From contig CASEAH010000045.1 in the NCBI GenBank assembly GCA_949285935.1, positions 1 through 64,000 of the forward strand: DNA of 64,000 nucleotides. The letters run 5' to 3'. The notes under the pieces were generated by a model. The model searched no databases, was not told the DNA's origin, and saw only the letters and a list, made by a program, of their open reading frames with translations. Both the position numbers and the translations under genes were made by a program. Below are positions 15,941-24,906 of this stretch, piece after piece; position 1 is the first letter of the stretch, and the number at the start of each line of letters is the position of its first letter. This DNA comes from an uncultured Oscillospiraceae bacterium (GTDB taxonomy: Bacteria; Bacillota; Clostridia; Oscillospirales; Ruminococcaceae).

Positions 15941-17367
15941 AACTGATTTTTGAAAAGAGCGTGGAGGGCCGCTCCTGTTCCATCCTGCCCCCCTGCGATG
16001 TGCCCGCGGCGGAGCTGCCCACCGCCCTGGCCCGGGACAAGGCTCCCGATCTGCCCCGCTTGTGTGAAAACGATATCAGCCGCCATTATACACAGCTGGC
16101 CCGGCGTACCCGGGGCGTCAACGGAGGCTTTTATCCTTTGGGTTCCTGCACCATGAAGTATAACCCCAAGGTCAACGAGGTGGCCGCGGCCCTGCCCGGC
16201 TTTACGGACGTTCATCCCCTCCAGCCCGCCCACACGGTTCAGGGCTGCCTGGAGGTGCTGGCCCTGGCGGAGCAGTATCTGTGCGAAATCACCGGCATGG
16301 ATGCCATGACCTTTCAGCCTGCAGCCGGCGCCCATGGCGAATATACCGGCCTGCTCCTGATCAAAGCCTATCATGAGCACCGGGGAGACGCCGCCCGGAC
16401 CAAGATCATTGTCCCCGATTCCGCCCACGGTACCAACCCCGCTTCGGCGGCCATGGCGGGATTCAGCGTGGTCAACGTTCCCTCCGCGCCCAACGGCTGT
16501 GTGGATCTGGAAAAACTCCGGGAAGCGGTGGGCCCCGATACCGCGGGCCTCATGCTCACCAACCCCAATACGGTGGGCTTGTTTGACGAGAATATCCTGG
16601 AGATCACCCGTATCATCCATGAGGCGGGCGGCCTTAACTACTATGACGGCGCCAACCTCAACGCGGTTATGGGCGTGGCCCGTCCCGGAGACATGGGCTT
16701 TGATGTGGTTCACCTGAATCTCCACAAGACATTCTCCACCCCCCACGGGGGCGGCGGTCCCGGCAGCGGCCCGGTGGGCTGCAAAGAACTGCTCCGGCCC
16801 TTCCTGCCCAAGGAGTCGGTGGCACAGGGCCCCGACGGCTATGCTTTGGAGGATCAGCCCTGTTCCGTCGGCCGGGTCAAGGAATTTTACGGCAACTTCC
16901 TGGTGGTGGTCAAGGCTCTTGCCTATATCATCACCTTGGGTCGGGAGGGAATCCCCCAGGCGGCCAAGCATGCGGTCCTCAATGCCAACTATATGATGGA
17001 ATGCCTGAAGGACCTGTACGACATGGCATATGACGCCAGATGCATGCATGAATTTGTCATGGATCTGGGCCGGCTCAAAGGGGAGACCGGCGTTTCCGCC
17101 ATGGATATTGCCAAAGGCCTGCTGGATAACGGAATCCATCCGCCCACTATGTATTTCCCCCTCATCGTCCACGAGGCGCTGATGGTGGAACCCACTGAGA
17201 CTGAGAGCAAGGAAACGATTGACGAGGCGGTAGAGGTCCTGCGCCGGCTGTACAGCCAGGCACAGGAGGATCCCGAGAGTCTGCACCAGGCTCCGGTGAC
17301 CACGGTGGTCCGCCGCCTGGACGAGGTAGGGGCCGCACGGCATCCCAAGCTTATTTTCCCTCAATAA
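15937..17367 (+). CDS. gcvPB: Glycine dehydrogenase (decarboxylating) subunit 2
   Basis: The 476-residue C-terminal half of the P protein. It carries the PLP-lysine block NLHKTFSTPHGGGGPGSGP (Lys near residue 264), FYPLGSCTMKYNPK near the N terminus and AAGAHGEYTG. It forms the active P protein with GcvPA. It starts at the overlapping ATGA and ends just before a strong terminator, so the riboswitch operon is gcvT-gcvH-gcvPA-gcvPB. Confidence 0.97.
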   Translation: MKLIFEKSVEGRSCSILPPCDVPAAELPTALARDKAPDLPRLCENDISRHYTQLARRTRGVNGGFYPLGSCTMKYNPKVNEVAAALPGFTDVHPLQPAHTVQGCLEVLALAEQYLCEITGMDAMTFQPAAGAHGEYTGLLLIKAYHEHRGDAARTKIIVPDSAHGTNPASAAMAGFSVVNVPSAPNGCVDLEKLREAVGPDTAGLMLTNPNTVGLFDENILEITRIIHEAGGLNYYDGANLNAVMGVARPGDMGFDVVHLNLHKTFSTPHGGGGPGSGPVGCKELLRPFLPKESVAQGPDGYALEDQPCSVGRVKEFYGNFLVVVKALAYIITLGREGIPQAAKHAVLNANYMMECLKDLYDMAYDARCMHEFVMDLGRLKGETGVSAMDIAKGLLDNGIHPPTMYFPLIVHEALMVEPTETESKETIDEAVEVLRRLYSQAQEDPESLHQAPVTTVVRRLDEVGAARHPKLIFPQ

Positions 17368-17377
17368 GGCTCACGCA

Positions 17378-17425
17378 AGCCAGGGCCCTGCCGGTGGCGG
17401 CAGGGCCCTGGCTCTATATAAAATA
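17378..17425 (+). terminator. Intrinsic terminator of the gcv operon
   Basis: AGCCAGGGCCCTGCC and its exact complement form a 15-bp stem around GGTGGC, followed by an A/T-rich tail (CTATATAAAATATTT). Confidence 0.85.
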
Positions 17426-17730
17426 TTTGTTGTGGATCCGGTCGGGACGGCGATTTCCGGCGGCAGAGGTGTCCGGAATTTCTGCAAAAATCTCCGGGCG
17501 ACCTTATCTCAACGCCTTGCCTTCGACAGGGGCATGCCGATCAAGAAAAAGCGGCTGTTTCCACGGAACAGGAAAAAGACTGGTGAAGAAAAATCTGCTG
17601 CTGTTTAACCGGTATGCGGCGGGGGCCGGAAAAATGGGAGGAATCAGCGGAGAACGGATTTCTGGAGAGGCTTGCGCTTACCAGCGTCCACACCGACGGC
17701 AGGATCGCATCGGAAGGAGGAGTTTTATTT
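17426..17730. other. Interval before lpdA
   Basis: About 300 bases with no supported gene. CGATTTCCGGCGGCAGAGGT at 17451-17470 resembles 10511-10529. An open frame runs into lpdA from 17614 but lacks a ribosome binding site. No promoter with a good -35 was found. Confidence 0.45.
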
Positions 17731-19143
17731 ATGGCGTTTGATTATCAGCTTGTTGTCATTGGAGGTGGCCCCGGCGGATATACCGCTGCCATCCGCGCTG
17801 CCCAGCTGGGGCTCAAAACCGCCCTGGTGGAGCGGCGCCAGGTGGGGGGTACCTGCCTGAATCGCGGCTGCATCCCCACCAAGACCCTGCTTCACACAGC
17901 GGCCCTTTGCCGGGAAGCGGCCTCTTTCGCCGCCGCAGGCATCCAGGGCGGCCCTCTCACCTGTGACAGGGAGAAGCTGTATGCCCGCAAGGAACAGGTG
18001 GTAGAACAACTGCGCAGCGGCGTGGAGCAGCTTCTGAAAGCCAATGGCGTGGCGCTGCTGGAGGGAAACGGTTCCATTCTGGCACCTCACCGGGTTTTGA
18101 TCAAGAGCGGAGAAGAGGAACGGGAAATTACCGGGGAAAATATCCTGATCGCCACCGGTTCCCGTCCGGCGGTGCCGCCCATCCCCGGGGCGGATCTGCC
18201 GGGGGTCCTCACCAGCGACAGCCTGCTGGAGGCTCCCCCGCAGGGGATGGAAAGCCTGGTTATCATTGGCGGCGGCGTCATCGGTGTGGAGTTTGCCACG
18301 GTGTTCCACTCTCTGGGCTGCCGGGTGACCATTTTGGAGGCGGCGGAACGGTTGCTGCCGGGTATGGACCGGGAGATTTCCCAGAACCTTTCCATGATCC
18401 TGAAAAAGCGGGGGGTAGAAATCCATACCTCCGCCATGGTACGGGAACTGTTGCCCCGGGAGGGCGGCGGGCTTTCCTGCCGGTACGAGGAAAAAGGCGG
18501 GGAGCATACTGCTGAGGGAGATTATGTTCTCATTTCCACCGGACGGCGGGCAGAAACGGACGGTTTGCTGGCTCCCGGCGTGGAACTGGCCGTTGACCGG
18601 GGACGTATTGTGGTGGACGACTGCTTTGCCGCTTCTCTGGAGGGCGTCTGGGCCATAGGCGACGTTACCGGCGGAATCCAGCTGGCACATAACGCTTCCG
18701 CCCAGGGGATCGCTGTGGCGGAGCGGTTGGCAGGGCATGCGCCTTCGGTTGACCTTTCGGTAGTACCCTCCTGCGTCTATACCGATCCTGAAATCGCTTC
18801 GGTGGGGCTTACCGCCGAGGAAGCGGCAGCCAAGGGTATCCGGGCAGTCACAGGGAAATTCATCATGTCGGCCAACGGAAAATCCCTCATCGAAGGGCTG
18901 GACCGGGGCTTTATCAAAATTGTGATGGAAGAGGAGAGCCATGTGATTCTGGGGGCCCAGCTGATGTGCGGTCGTGCTACCGATCTGGTGGCGGAACTGG
19001 CTGCTGCGGTGGTGAACCGGCTGACCCGGGAACAGCTGAGTGCGGTGATCCATCCCCATCCCACCTTCTGTGAAGGAGTGGGGGAGGCTCTGGAAGCCCT
19101 GGTGGGCCAAAGCATCCATACAGCTCCCCGCCGCCGGCCCTGA
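17731..19143 (+). CDS. lpdA: Dihydrolipoyl dehydrogenase (L protein)
   Basis: A 470-residue FAD-dependent disulfide reductase that reoxidises the H-protein dihydrolipoyl arm with NAD+. Seen are the FAD-binding GGGPGGYTAA at residues 11-20, the redox pair GGTCLNRGCIPTK (Cys42, Cys47), the NAD-binding IIGGGVIGVEFA, the second FAD motif VWAIGDVTGG, and the C-terminal catalytic HPHPTFCEGVGEALEAL. The start has GGAGGAG upstream. It lies just beyond the gcv terminator, so it is probably transcribed separately or by read-through; no pyruvate or oxoglutarate dehydrogenase genes are nearby, which supports a glycine-cleavage role. Confidence 0.96.
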   Translation: MAFDYQLVVIGGGPGGYTAAIRAAQLGLKTALVERRQVGGTCLNRGCIPTKTLLHTAALCREAASFAAAGIQGGPLTCDREKLYARKEQVVEQLRSGVEQLLKANGVALLEGNGSILAPHRVLIKSGEEEREITGENILIATGSRPAVPPIPGADLPGVLTSDSLLEAPPQGMESLVIIGGGVIGVEFATVFHSLGCRVTILEAAERLLPGMDREISQNLSMILKKRGVEIHTSAMVRELLPREGGGLSCRYEEKGGEHTAEGDYVLISTGRRAETDGLLAPGVELAVDRGRIVVDDCFAASLEGVWAIGDVTGGIQLAHNASAQGIAVAERLAGHAPSVDLSVVPSCVYTDPEIASVGLTAEEAAAKGIRAVTGKFIMSANGKSLIEGLDRGFIKIVMEEESHVILGAQLMCGRATDLVAELAAAVVNRLTREQLSAVIHPHPTFCEGVGEALEALVGQSIHTAPRRRP

Positions 19144-19666
19144 TCCGGTTAAATGCAAACCATGACCGCTGTTCAAGCGGATGGCTGCGATTTCCTACGG
19201 TGGTCTTTTACTGCTTGAAGCCTGTTGCTGGCAGCTGGTGTCCCGCCATACGCAATGGCAAAGATTTTTATGGGATCTTTCATCCGTGATGCCCATGGCT
19301 TTTGCTCCGGATTCCCAGCTGCCAAGCGCCCTTTTCCTCGCCTGTTGGGTGGGAAAGTATGCAGAAGAGCCGCTGGAAATTCAAATATCACGGCAACAGA
19401 CACAAAGAAATCTTTGCAACAATAAAACCCTGACGTCTTTTGAGCGGAAGCCGCTGGAAAAGGCGTCAGGGTTTATGCACGATTTTTCAGAAAATGATGC
19501 AGCAGTCTTGCATAAAGTTATGCCTCAAAAGGTGCTGAAACCTTCCGTACCGGAATCAGACACAGCCCCGGGGGAGAAGCCACCTTGTCGGAAACAGGTA
19601 AAAAGAGCCGCCTTTTTGTATTCCAAAGCTCAGAAATACGAGGACTCCGGAAAAACGGAGAAGATC
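19144..19666. other. Gene-free interval with a large inverted repeat
   Basis: No supported gene on either strand. AAACCCTGACG at 19425-19435 is mirrored by CGTCAGGGTTT at 19464-19474, with an inner GCGG...CCGC hairpin; it could act as a bidirectional terminator between the convergent lpdA and the minus-strand kinase gene. Confidence 0.5.
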
Positions 19667-20599
19667 TTACAGCTTCAGATCCCCGATAAATTCCCGGATC
19701 AGGGAGTCAGAAGGGACCAGTTCTTTGGAAAGGGGAACCGTCTGACGGAGGAAAGGCTTAAGATCCGAAAGATTCTCCCGTTCCATAAGTCCGTCATACA
19801 CCGCTTCGATGCCGGCAGCCAGTTCCCCGGCGTATACGGCAATCTCATAGGGAAGGAAGGTATCAATGGCGATTTGGGCCCGGTTTTTGTAGGGCATTAT
19901 GTAGAGCCGCTCTCCCCGGGAAACACTGCGCAGCCGGGAGATGGTATCTTCATAACTCTGGCCGCGGTACAGCACATCCCGGAGCAGACGCCGGCAGAGC
20001 CGCAGTTTTTCCGGATGGAGCAGCGCGCCGTCAGCAGCCTGCACCCGGGTGCGGACGCTGACATAGACACCGGTGGAATATTCTCCTGCCCGGCCTGTCA
20101 CCTGAGGATTGAGGGCGTGGATACCTTCCAGGATCACCAGTTCTCCGGGATGGCGGTGAAGGGGAATCGTGGCAGGCCCCCGCTGTTGGGAAGCAAAATC
20201 AAAAGTGGGGATTTCCACCGGGATGCACCGGGCAATTTTATCCAGATGTTCTTCCAGAAGGGGAACATCCAGCCGCAATGGAGATTCCAGATCCACCTTG
20301 CCGTCGTCATCCAGAGGCATGGCCCCCTGAGTGTGCCCATAAAAATAGTTGTCCATGGAAAGAGTGTGGGTTTCGCACCCCCAACTGTCCAGCAGCTTTT
20401 CGATCCGCAGCGCCGTAGTGGTCTTTCCGGAGCCGGAAGGCCCTGAAAGAAGCACGATGGGGCGCTCTGCGGAATGATCCCGGATCTGGACGGCAGCATC
20501 CAGAATTTTTTGCTCGTACTCAGCCTCTGCCTGTGCAATCACCTGATGGGGATTTTCGGCCAGCAGGCGGTCCAGATCATCCAGACGGCATACTTTCAT
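19667..20599 (-). CDS. Uridine kinase-like P-loop protein
   Basis: A 310-residue protein of the PRK/uridine kinase family. It has Walker A GPSGSGKTT near residue 53, the LSMDNYFYG block (substrate-side Asp), PTFDFASQQRG and LEGIHALNP (Walker B-like). The N-terminal NPHQVIAQAEAEYEQKI matches the linker of longer clostridial nucleoside kinases, which carry an extra TGS and tRNA-synthetase-like editing region in front; that region is absent here. It likely phosphorylates a nucleoside, but the substrate is unproven. ATG 20599 has AGGAGTG upstream. A TATAAT-like hexamer on the minus strand lies at 20635-20640. Confidence 0.85.
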   Translation of the reverse strand: MKVCRLDDLDRLLAENPHQVIAQAEAEYEQKILDAAVQIRDHSAERPIVLLSGPSGSGKTTTALRIEKLLDSWGCETHTLSMDNYFYGHTQGAMPLDDDGKVDLESPLRLDVPLLEEHLDKIARCIPVEIPTFDFASQQRGPATIPLHRHPGELVILEGIHALNPQVTGRAGEYSTGVYVSVRTRVQAADGALLHPEKLRLCRRLLRDVLYRGQSYEDTISRLRSVSRGERLYIMPYKNRAQIAIDTFLPYEIAVYAGELAAGIEAVYDGLMERENLSDLKPFLRQTVPLSKELVPSDSLIREFIGDLKL

Positions 20600-20714
20600 A
20601 GGATCACACTCCTATCGATATATAATATGTAAATATTATACCATAAAAGTTGCGGATTTGTGTTATTTGCTGGTTAAAATATTGAATAAATCTCTTTTGA
20701 AAAAGTTTTTTTGC

Positions 20715-20743
20715 TTGTTTTTAGAAATATTCTATGCCATAAT
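20715..20743 (+). promoter_or_regulatory. Predicted sigma-A promoter of the BTAD regulator
   Basis: TTGTTT at 20715-20720 and CATAAT at 20738-20743 with 17-base spacing, 37 bases before the start codon. Confidence 0.55.
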
Positions 20744-20780
20744 AAAATTGTGTGGATATGAGTGCTAAGAGGGTGGAGAG

Positions 20781-21995
20781 ATGGAAAAGGCGAGTCAACT
20801 TCATCAGGAAGCGCTGCAAATCACCATGCTCGGGGGCTTTACAGTATCCTGTGGCGGTAAGCTTTGCCTGGAGGATGTGGGACGCAGCAGAAAAGTGTGG
20901 AACTTGCTGGAGTACCTGCTGTATAACCGCGGCAGGGATCTGTCTCAGGATGATCTGATCCGGATCTGTGACAATCAGGAAAGTCAGGACCCTGCCAAAG
21001 TGCTGAAAAATCTGGCCTATCGGCTGCGCAATCTGCTGACGGAGCATGGTCTGCACGGCGAGGAATGCATTATATTCCGGCGGGGCGTGTACGCCTGGAA
21101 TCCTGCAGTGCCCTGCGTGGTGGATGCGGAACGGTTTGAAGAGCTGTGGAAGCAAGCTTCATCGGGAGGACTGTCAGCGGCGGAACAGCTGGATTATTAT
21201 CTGGAGGCCATTGAGTTATATCAGGGCAAATTTCTTCCACGCTCTGCTTTTGAGGAATGGATCATTCCTTTAGCTACTTATTATCAGAGGCTGTATATAG
21301 AATGCATTTATGGCGCCTACCGCCTTTTGGCGGAACAGAAGCGGTATGAGCCCATGGTGAGTATCTGCAACCGGGCAGTGGCCATCGATCCCTATGATGA
21401 AGGGATTTATGAACTGCTCATCCGCTCATTGATCCGTTTGGGACGGCATAAAGACGCTCTGGCAGCCTATGATGCGGTTACCACCCGGCTTTATGATGAA
21501 TTGGGCGTCAATCCGTCGGAATCCCTTACCAATTTGTATCGGGATATTATGAAAACCATCAAAAGTGTGGAGACCGATCTGGCCATTATCAAAGAGGATC
21601 TGCGTGAATCTATGTGCAAACGCGGTGCGTATTTGTGCCACTATGGAATTTTTAAGGATATCTACCGATTTATAGCCCGGACCCTGGAGCGCACCGGACA
21701 ATCCGTATATATCATGCTCTGTACCATTACCGATGACCGGGACGATACTCCGGCAGTGGAACTGCAGCACTCTGCCATGGAAAGGCTGGAGGAAGTGATC
21801 GGAAGCTCTCTGCGCCGGGGGGATTTGTATGCCCGGTACAGCTGCACGCAATTTGTGGTCATGCTGCCCGGTACCAATTACGAAAACGGATGTATGGTGG
21901 GCAGACGAATCAGTGATAATTTTAAACGGCAGTACCCCAGCCGGACGGTACGCCTCCACTATAAGCTTTTGCCATTGGACCCAAGTTGCCCTTAA
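20781..21995 (+). CDS. BTAD-type transcriptional regulator with degenerate GGDEF tail
   Basis: A 404-residue protein with three parts. Residues about 12-105 form a winged-helix DNA-binding domain like that of SARP regulators (ITMLGGFTVSCGGK, then LLEYLLYNRGRDLSQDDL). Residues about 110-265 form a bacterial transcriptional activation domain of TPR-like helices (YYLEAIELYQGKFLP, YDELGVNPSESL). Residues about 280-400 resemble a GGDEF domain (LRRGDLYARYSCTQFVVMLP), but the signature reads SCTQF, so diguanylate cyclase activity is unlikely. ATG 20781 follows GGTGGAGAG. It is monocistronic, with its own promoter and terminator. Its targets are unknown; no linked secondary-metabolite genes are seen. 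Confidence 0.85.
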   Translation: MEKASQLHQEALQITMLGGFTVSCGGKLCLEDVGRSRKVWNLLEYLLYNRGRDLSQDDLIRICDNQESQDPAKVLKNLAYRLRNLLTEHGLHGEECIIFRRGVYAWNPAVPCVVDAERFEELWKQASSGGLSAAEQLDYYLEAIELYQGKFLPRSAFEEWIIPLATYYQRLYIECIYGAYRLLAEQKRYEPMVSICNRAVAIDPYDEGIYELLIRSLIRLGRHKDALAAYDAVTTRLYDELGVNPSESLTNLYRDIMKTIKSVETDLAIIKEDLRESMCKRGAYLCHYGIFKDIYRFIARTLERTGQSVYIMLCTITDDRDDTPAVELQHSAMERLEEVIGSSLRRGDLYARYSCTQFVVMLPGTNYENGCMVGRRISDNFKRQYPSRTVRLHYKLLPLDPSCP

Positions 21996-22009
21996 AATCA
22001 TAGCCTTTC

Positions 22010-22053
22010 AGAAGTCTTCGCGTCTGCTGTGCGCAGCGCGGAGACTTTTTCTT
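22010..22053 (+). terminator. Terminator of the BTAD regulator gene
   Basis: AAGTCTTCGCG and CGCGGAGACTT form a stem with one mismatch, followed by TTTTTCTTT. Confidence 0.8.
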
Positions 22054-22154
22054 TAAAATTGCATTTTTGTATAGTTCAAAATCACAATTATGAGAGATGC
22101 AAAGGAACAAAAACAGATAAAATGCATAGAATGTGCAAGATAGAAAAATTTAAC

Positions 22155-22183
22155 TTGCAAATACTGCCGAAATGGACTACAAT
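22155..22183 (+). promoter_or_regulatory. Sigma-A promoter of the aminotransferase gene
   Basis: TTGCAA at 22155-22160, 17 bases, TACAAT at 22178-22183, 32 bases before the start codon. Confidence 0.75.
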
Positions 22184-22215
22184 AATACAGAAATCAAGGA
22201 TCAGTGGAGGTTGCC

Positions 22216-23505
22216 ATGGCAGCGTACAGAGAACTGGGGGTCCGCCAGTTACAGGCGGAACTGGAAAAACTCAACAGGGAATACCAGACGTATGTGGATA
22301 AAGGTCTGAAACTGGATATGTCCCGGGGAAAGCCCGAGGCCGGACAGCTGGACCTTACCATGGAGATGCTGGATACGGTCAGCAGCGAGTCGGGCGCTAT
22401 TTCGGACAGCGGCATTGACTGCCGCAATTACGGCGCGCCAGACGGCCTGCCGGAAGTGCGCAAAATGATGGCCGACATGCTGGATGTTGGGATGGATGAG
22501 ATCATTGTGGGCGGCAGCTCCAGCCTGAATATGATGTATGATACGGTGGCCCGGGCCATTACTCTGGGAGTATATGGTTCCGACAAACCCTGGTGTAAGG
22601 AGCCGGAAATCAAATTCCTTTGTCCGGTTCCCGGCTATGACCGCCATTTTGCTATCTGCCAGCATTTTGGCATCAAAATGGTCAATGTGGATATGACCCC
22701 TGAAGGCCCGGATATGGATCAGGTGGAAGAATATGTAAACAATGACCCCGCTGTCAAAGGGATCTGGTGCGTCCCCAAATACTCCAACCCTCAGGGCATT
22801 ACTTACTCCAAGGCCACGGTGGAGAGGTTTGCCAGGCTGCGCCCCGCGGCCCGGGATTTCCGTATTTTCTGGGACAATGCTTATACGATCCACAACTTTG
22901 AGGAGGAAGAAGACCACCTGGAGAATCTCTTTGCCCTGCTTAAGAAGAATGGGAAAGCGGATATGGTGTTTATTTTCGGTTCTACCTCAAAAATTTCCTT
23001 TGCAGGCGGCGGACTGGCCGCTGTGGCAGGATCCCGCTCAAACGTGGAACTGACCAAAAAGCAGATGGCGATCCAGACCATCGGCTATGACAAGATCACC
23101 CAGCTGATGCATGCCCGCTATTTCAAAAATTTTGAGGGGCTCAAAGCCCATATGAAGGGCCACGCTGCGATTATCCGGCCCAAATTCCATCTGGTAAACG
23201 ATATCCTGACCCGGGAACTGGACGGATTGGGTGTGGCCAACTGGACCATGCCCAAAGGCGGGTATTTTATCTCCTATAATACCATGGAAAACTGCGCCAA
23301 GCGCACAGTGGAGCTTTGCCGGCAGGCGGGAGTGACGCTGACCCCAGCCGGGGCAACCTATCCGTACGGAATTGATCCCCACGACAGCAACATCCGGGTG
23401 GCCCCCACCTTCCCCTCAATGGAAGATCTGGAGGTAGCGACCAAACTGCTGTGCCTGTGCACCCGGATTGCGGCGGTGGAGTACCTGCTGACCATCAGCA
23501 TCTGA
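22216..23505 (+). CDS. Type Ic PLP aminotransferase (aspartate aminotransferase-like)
   Basis: A 429-residue fold-type I aminotransferase of the branch annotated as Aminotran_MocR/AspT type Ic. It lacks any DNA-binding domain. Visible are LDMSRGKPEAGQLDL, RNYGAPDGLPEVRKMMAD (substrate/PLP pocket), CVPKYSNPQG, FWDNAYTIHNF, and GSTSKISFAGGG with the PLP lysine near residue 258. ATG 22216 follows GGAGG. Members use aspartate and other amino acids with 2-oxoglutarate; the preferred substrate cannot be read from sequence. It is flanked by its own promoter and terminator. Confidence 0.9.
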   Translation: MAAYRELGVRQLQAELEKLNREYQTYVDKGLKLDMSRGKPEAGQLDLTMEMLDTVSSESGAISDSGIDCRNYGAPDGLPEVRKMMADMLDVGMDEIIVGGSSSLNMMYDTVARAITLGVYGSDKPWCKEPEIKFLCPVPGYDRHFAICQHFGIKMVNVDMTPEGPDMDQVEEYVNNDPAVKGIWCVPKYSNPQGITYSKATVERFARLRPAARDFRIFWDNAYTIHNFEEEEDHLENLFALLKKNGKADMVFIFGSTSKISFAGGGLAAVAGSRSNVELTKKQMAIQTIGYDKITQLMHARYFKNFEGLKAHMKGHAAIIRPKFHLVNDILTRELDGLGVANWTMPKGGYFISYNTMENCAKRTVELCRQAGVTLTPAGATYPYGIDPHDSNIRVAPTFPSMEDLEVATKLLCLCTRIAAVEYLLTISI

Positions 23506-23529
23506 ACTGGTAAAATGGGCAAAAATAAA

Positions 23530-23572
23530 GGAAGAAGGCAGATAATACGTCTGCCTTCTTCCTTTGTTTTGT
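23530..23572 (+). terminator. Terminator of the aminotransferase gene
   Basis: GGAAGAAGGCAGA and TCTGCCTTCTTCC form a perfect 13-bp stem, followed by TTTGTTTTGT. Confidence 0.88.
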
Positions 23573-23795
23573 ATGCTTTAGCGAAACGACACCCCCGTCT
23601 AAGCCAGAGAGGGTAAAAAACTTTAGATTCAAGCATCAAGCGCAGCGAGAAAAGAGTAAGAACGACTTTCACATACGCAAAGGCTGATTTAGTGTGTGAA
23701 GTACCCGTTTACAGGCCGTAGGATAAATGATGCAAGTGGCAGATTTTCAGTATCTCTTGAGAGGTTTGCCGGTATGGTGTCGTTATAGGCTTTCT

Positions 23796-23822
23796 CAAGC
23801 CCCCGACTTAGCCGGGGGTCTG
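23796..23822 (+). repeat. REP/IS605-like hairpin, copy 1
   Basis: CCCCCG (23800-23805) pairs with CGGGGG (23813-23818) around ACTTAGC. The flank TCAAG matches copy 2. Confidence 0.6.
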
Positions 23823-24045
23823 GCTGCCGGGGAGGGAAGCGCCGGCTTGCCAGTGGAGGGGAGAGGTAGAAAAGCTTTGGCTTTCCGTACTCAGCCAAGG
23901 GAATTGCCAATGGCAAGTCCGAAAATAGCGAAAGCATCCCTGAGAACAGCCACAGTCCCTTTACGGGCTGTGAGGCAAGGGATGCAAAGGAAATGAAATT
24001 CGATGTGCAATGAGACGATCCCCATAACAGGGCCTTGCAGGGCTG

Positions 24046-24074
24046 CTCAAGCCACCGGCTTAGCCGGTGGTTAT
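24046..24074 (+). repeat. REP/IS605-like hairpin, copy 2
   Basis: CCACCGGC (24052-24059) pairs perfectly with GCCGGTGG (24063-24070) around TTA, with the same TCAAG flank as copy 1. Confidence 0.65.
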
Positions 24075-24306
24075 GGCGGGATTTCACCAAAATATCCGGC
24101 CAGACCGTGGAGCATAAACCTTTCGCTTCAAGTGTGGGGCGCAGTATGCAGGAAACAACCGTTTTTTCAGGACAGAAGCTTTTGTTGGGACGCTAAACGT
24201 CCTTTACAGAATGGGAGAGTGGCGTAAACTGCGAATTTTCAGCGCCTGAACCCCTGGAGAGCCGATTCAGGCCTTTGGCTGAGAGAGGAAACAGAGGAAA
24301 GCGATT

Positions 24307-24906
24307 TCAAAGCAGTTCCACTCCCAGAAGACGCACCAGATCCAAAGCCTGAGCAGGACTGATCCGGGCGTCCTGCAGTTCATGACAGTCCTGGGACAGA
24401 ATAATGCCGCCCAAATCACAGCCGGAAAGATCTATCCCCCGCAGAGAAGTCTGGAACAGTTCCGTTCCGGTGAGATCCACCTGTTCCAGCAAAATTTTTT
24501 TCAGACTGGAGCGGGACAAAAAGGCTTCACGCAGGCTGCATGCAGTGAGGCGGCAGTCTCCCCAGGCCGAACCGGTGAGGTTGGCGTACCGCAGGGAGGA
24601 GTCTGCGATTGTGCTGCTGCTAAAGCGGCTTTCACGGAAATCGCAGCCTTCCGCCCGGCTTTGGGAAACCTGCACCTGCCGCCAGATACTGTCGGCAAAT
24701 GTGCATTCCTGAAAGCTGCATCGGAAAAACCGGCAGCGCAGAAAGGAAGCCCCCGAGAAATCGCACCCCATGAACCGGCAGCGATCCAGACGGATTTCCT
24801 CCCAATCCACACGGGACATATCAAGTCCGGCCGCCTGCATCCCTTCCGCCGTTATTTCCCGGAGAAAACCATCTTCCCGAGCCTGTTGTTCCCATTCTTT
24901 CCACAC
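24307..24906 (-). CDS. Pentapeptide repeat protein
   Basis: A protein of about 199 residues made mostly of pentapeptide repeats, e.g. RFMGCDFSGASFLRCRFFRC, SLRYANLTGSAW and VDLTGTELFQTSLRG, which should form a right-handed quadrilateral beta helix. The GTG at 24906 is chosen because AAAGGAG lies 9 bases upstream; the frame extends to a TTG at 24951 that has no such site. Members of the family include gyrase-protecting Qnr-like proteins and many of unknown role; nothing here points to a specific partner. It is not linked to gyrase or resistance genes and has no clear promoter or terminator. Confidence 0.8.
   Translation of the reverse strand: MWKEWEQQAREDGFLREITAEGMQAAGLDMSRVDWEEIRLDRCRFMGCDFSGASFLRCRFFRCSFQECTFADSIWRQVQVSQSRAEGCDFRESRFSSSTIADSSLRYANLTGSAWGDCRLTACSLREAFLSRSSLKKILLEQVDLTGTELFQTSLRGIDLSGCDLGGIILSQDCHELQDARISPAQALDLVRLLGVELL

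Larger units (their letters stand above)
23690..24120. mobile_element. Possible non-autonomous IS200/IS605-like element
   Basis: No gene is supported in 23573-24306. The stretch contains two direct copies of a hairpin with the shared core CTTAGCCGG at about 23800 and 24052, some 250 bases apart. Such imperfect terminal palindromes, without a transposase gene, are what miniature IS200/IS605 derivatives look like. Minus-strand sequence around 23689-24090 is an open frame of low-complexity character, which I consider spurious. No ends, target site or tnpA/tnpB remnant could be fixed by eye. Confidence 0.4.

Noticed and set aside
15694..17364. Minus-strand open frame opposite gcvPA/gcvPB
   Set aside because: Antisense to well-defined genes and without motifs.
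23689..24090. 133-codon minus-strand open frame
   Set aside because: Lies across the hairpin-rich region and looks like a repeat-derived spurious protein.
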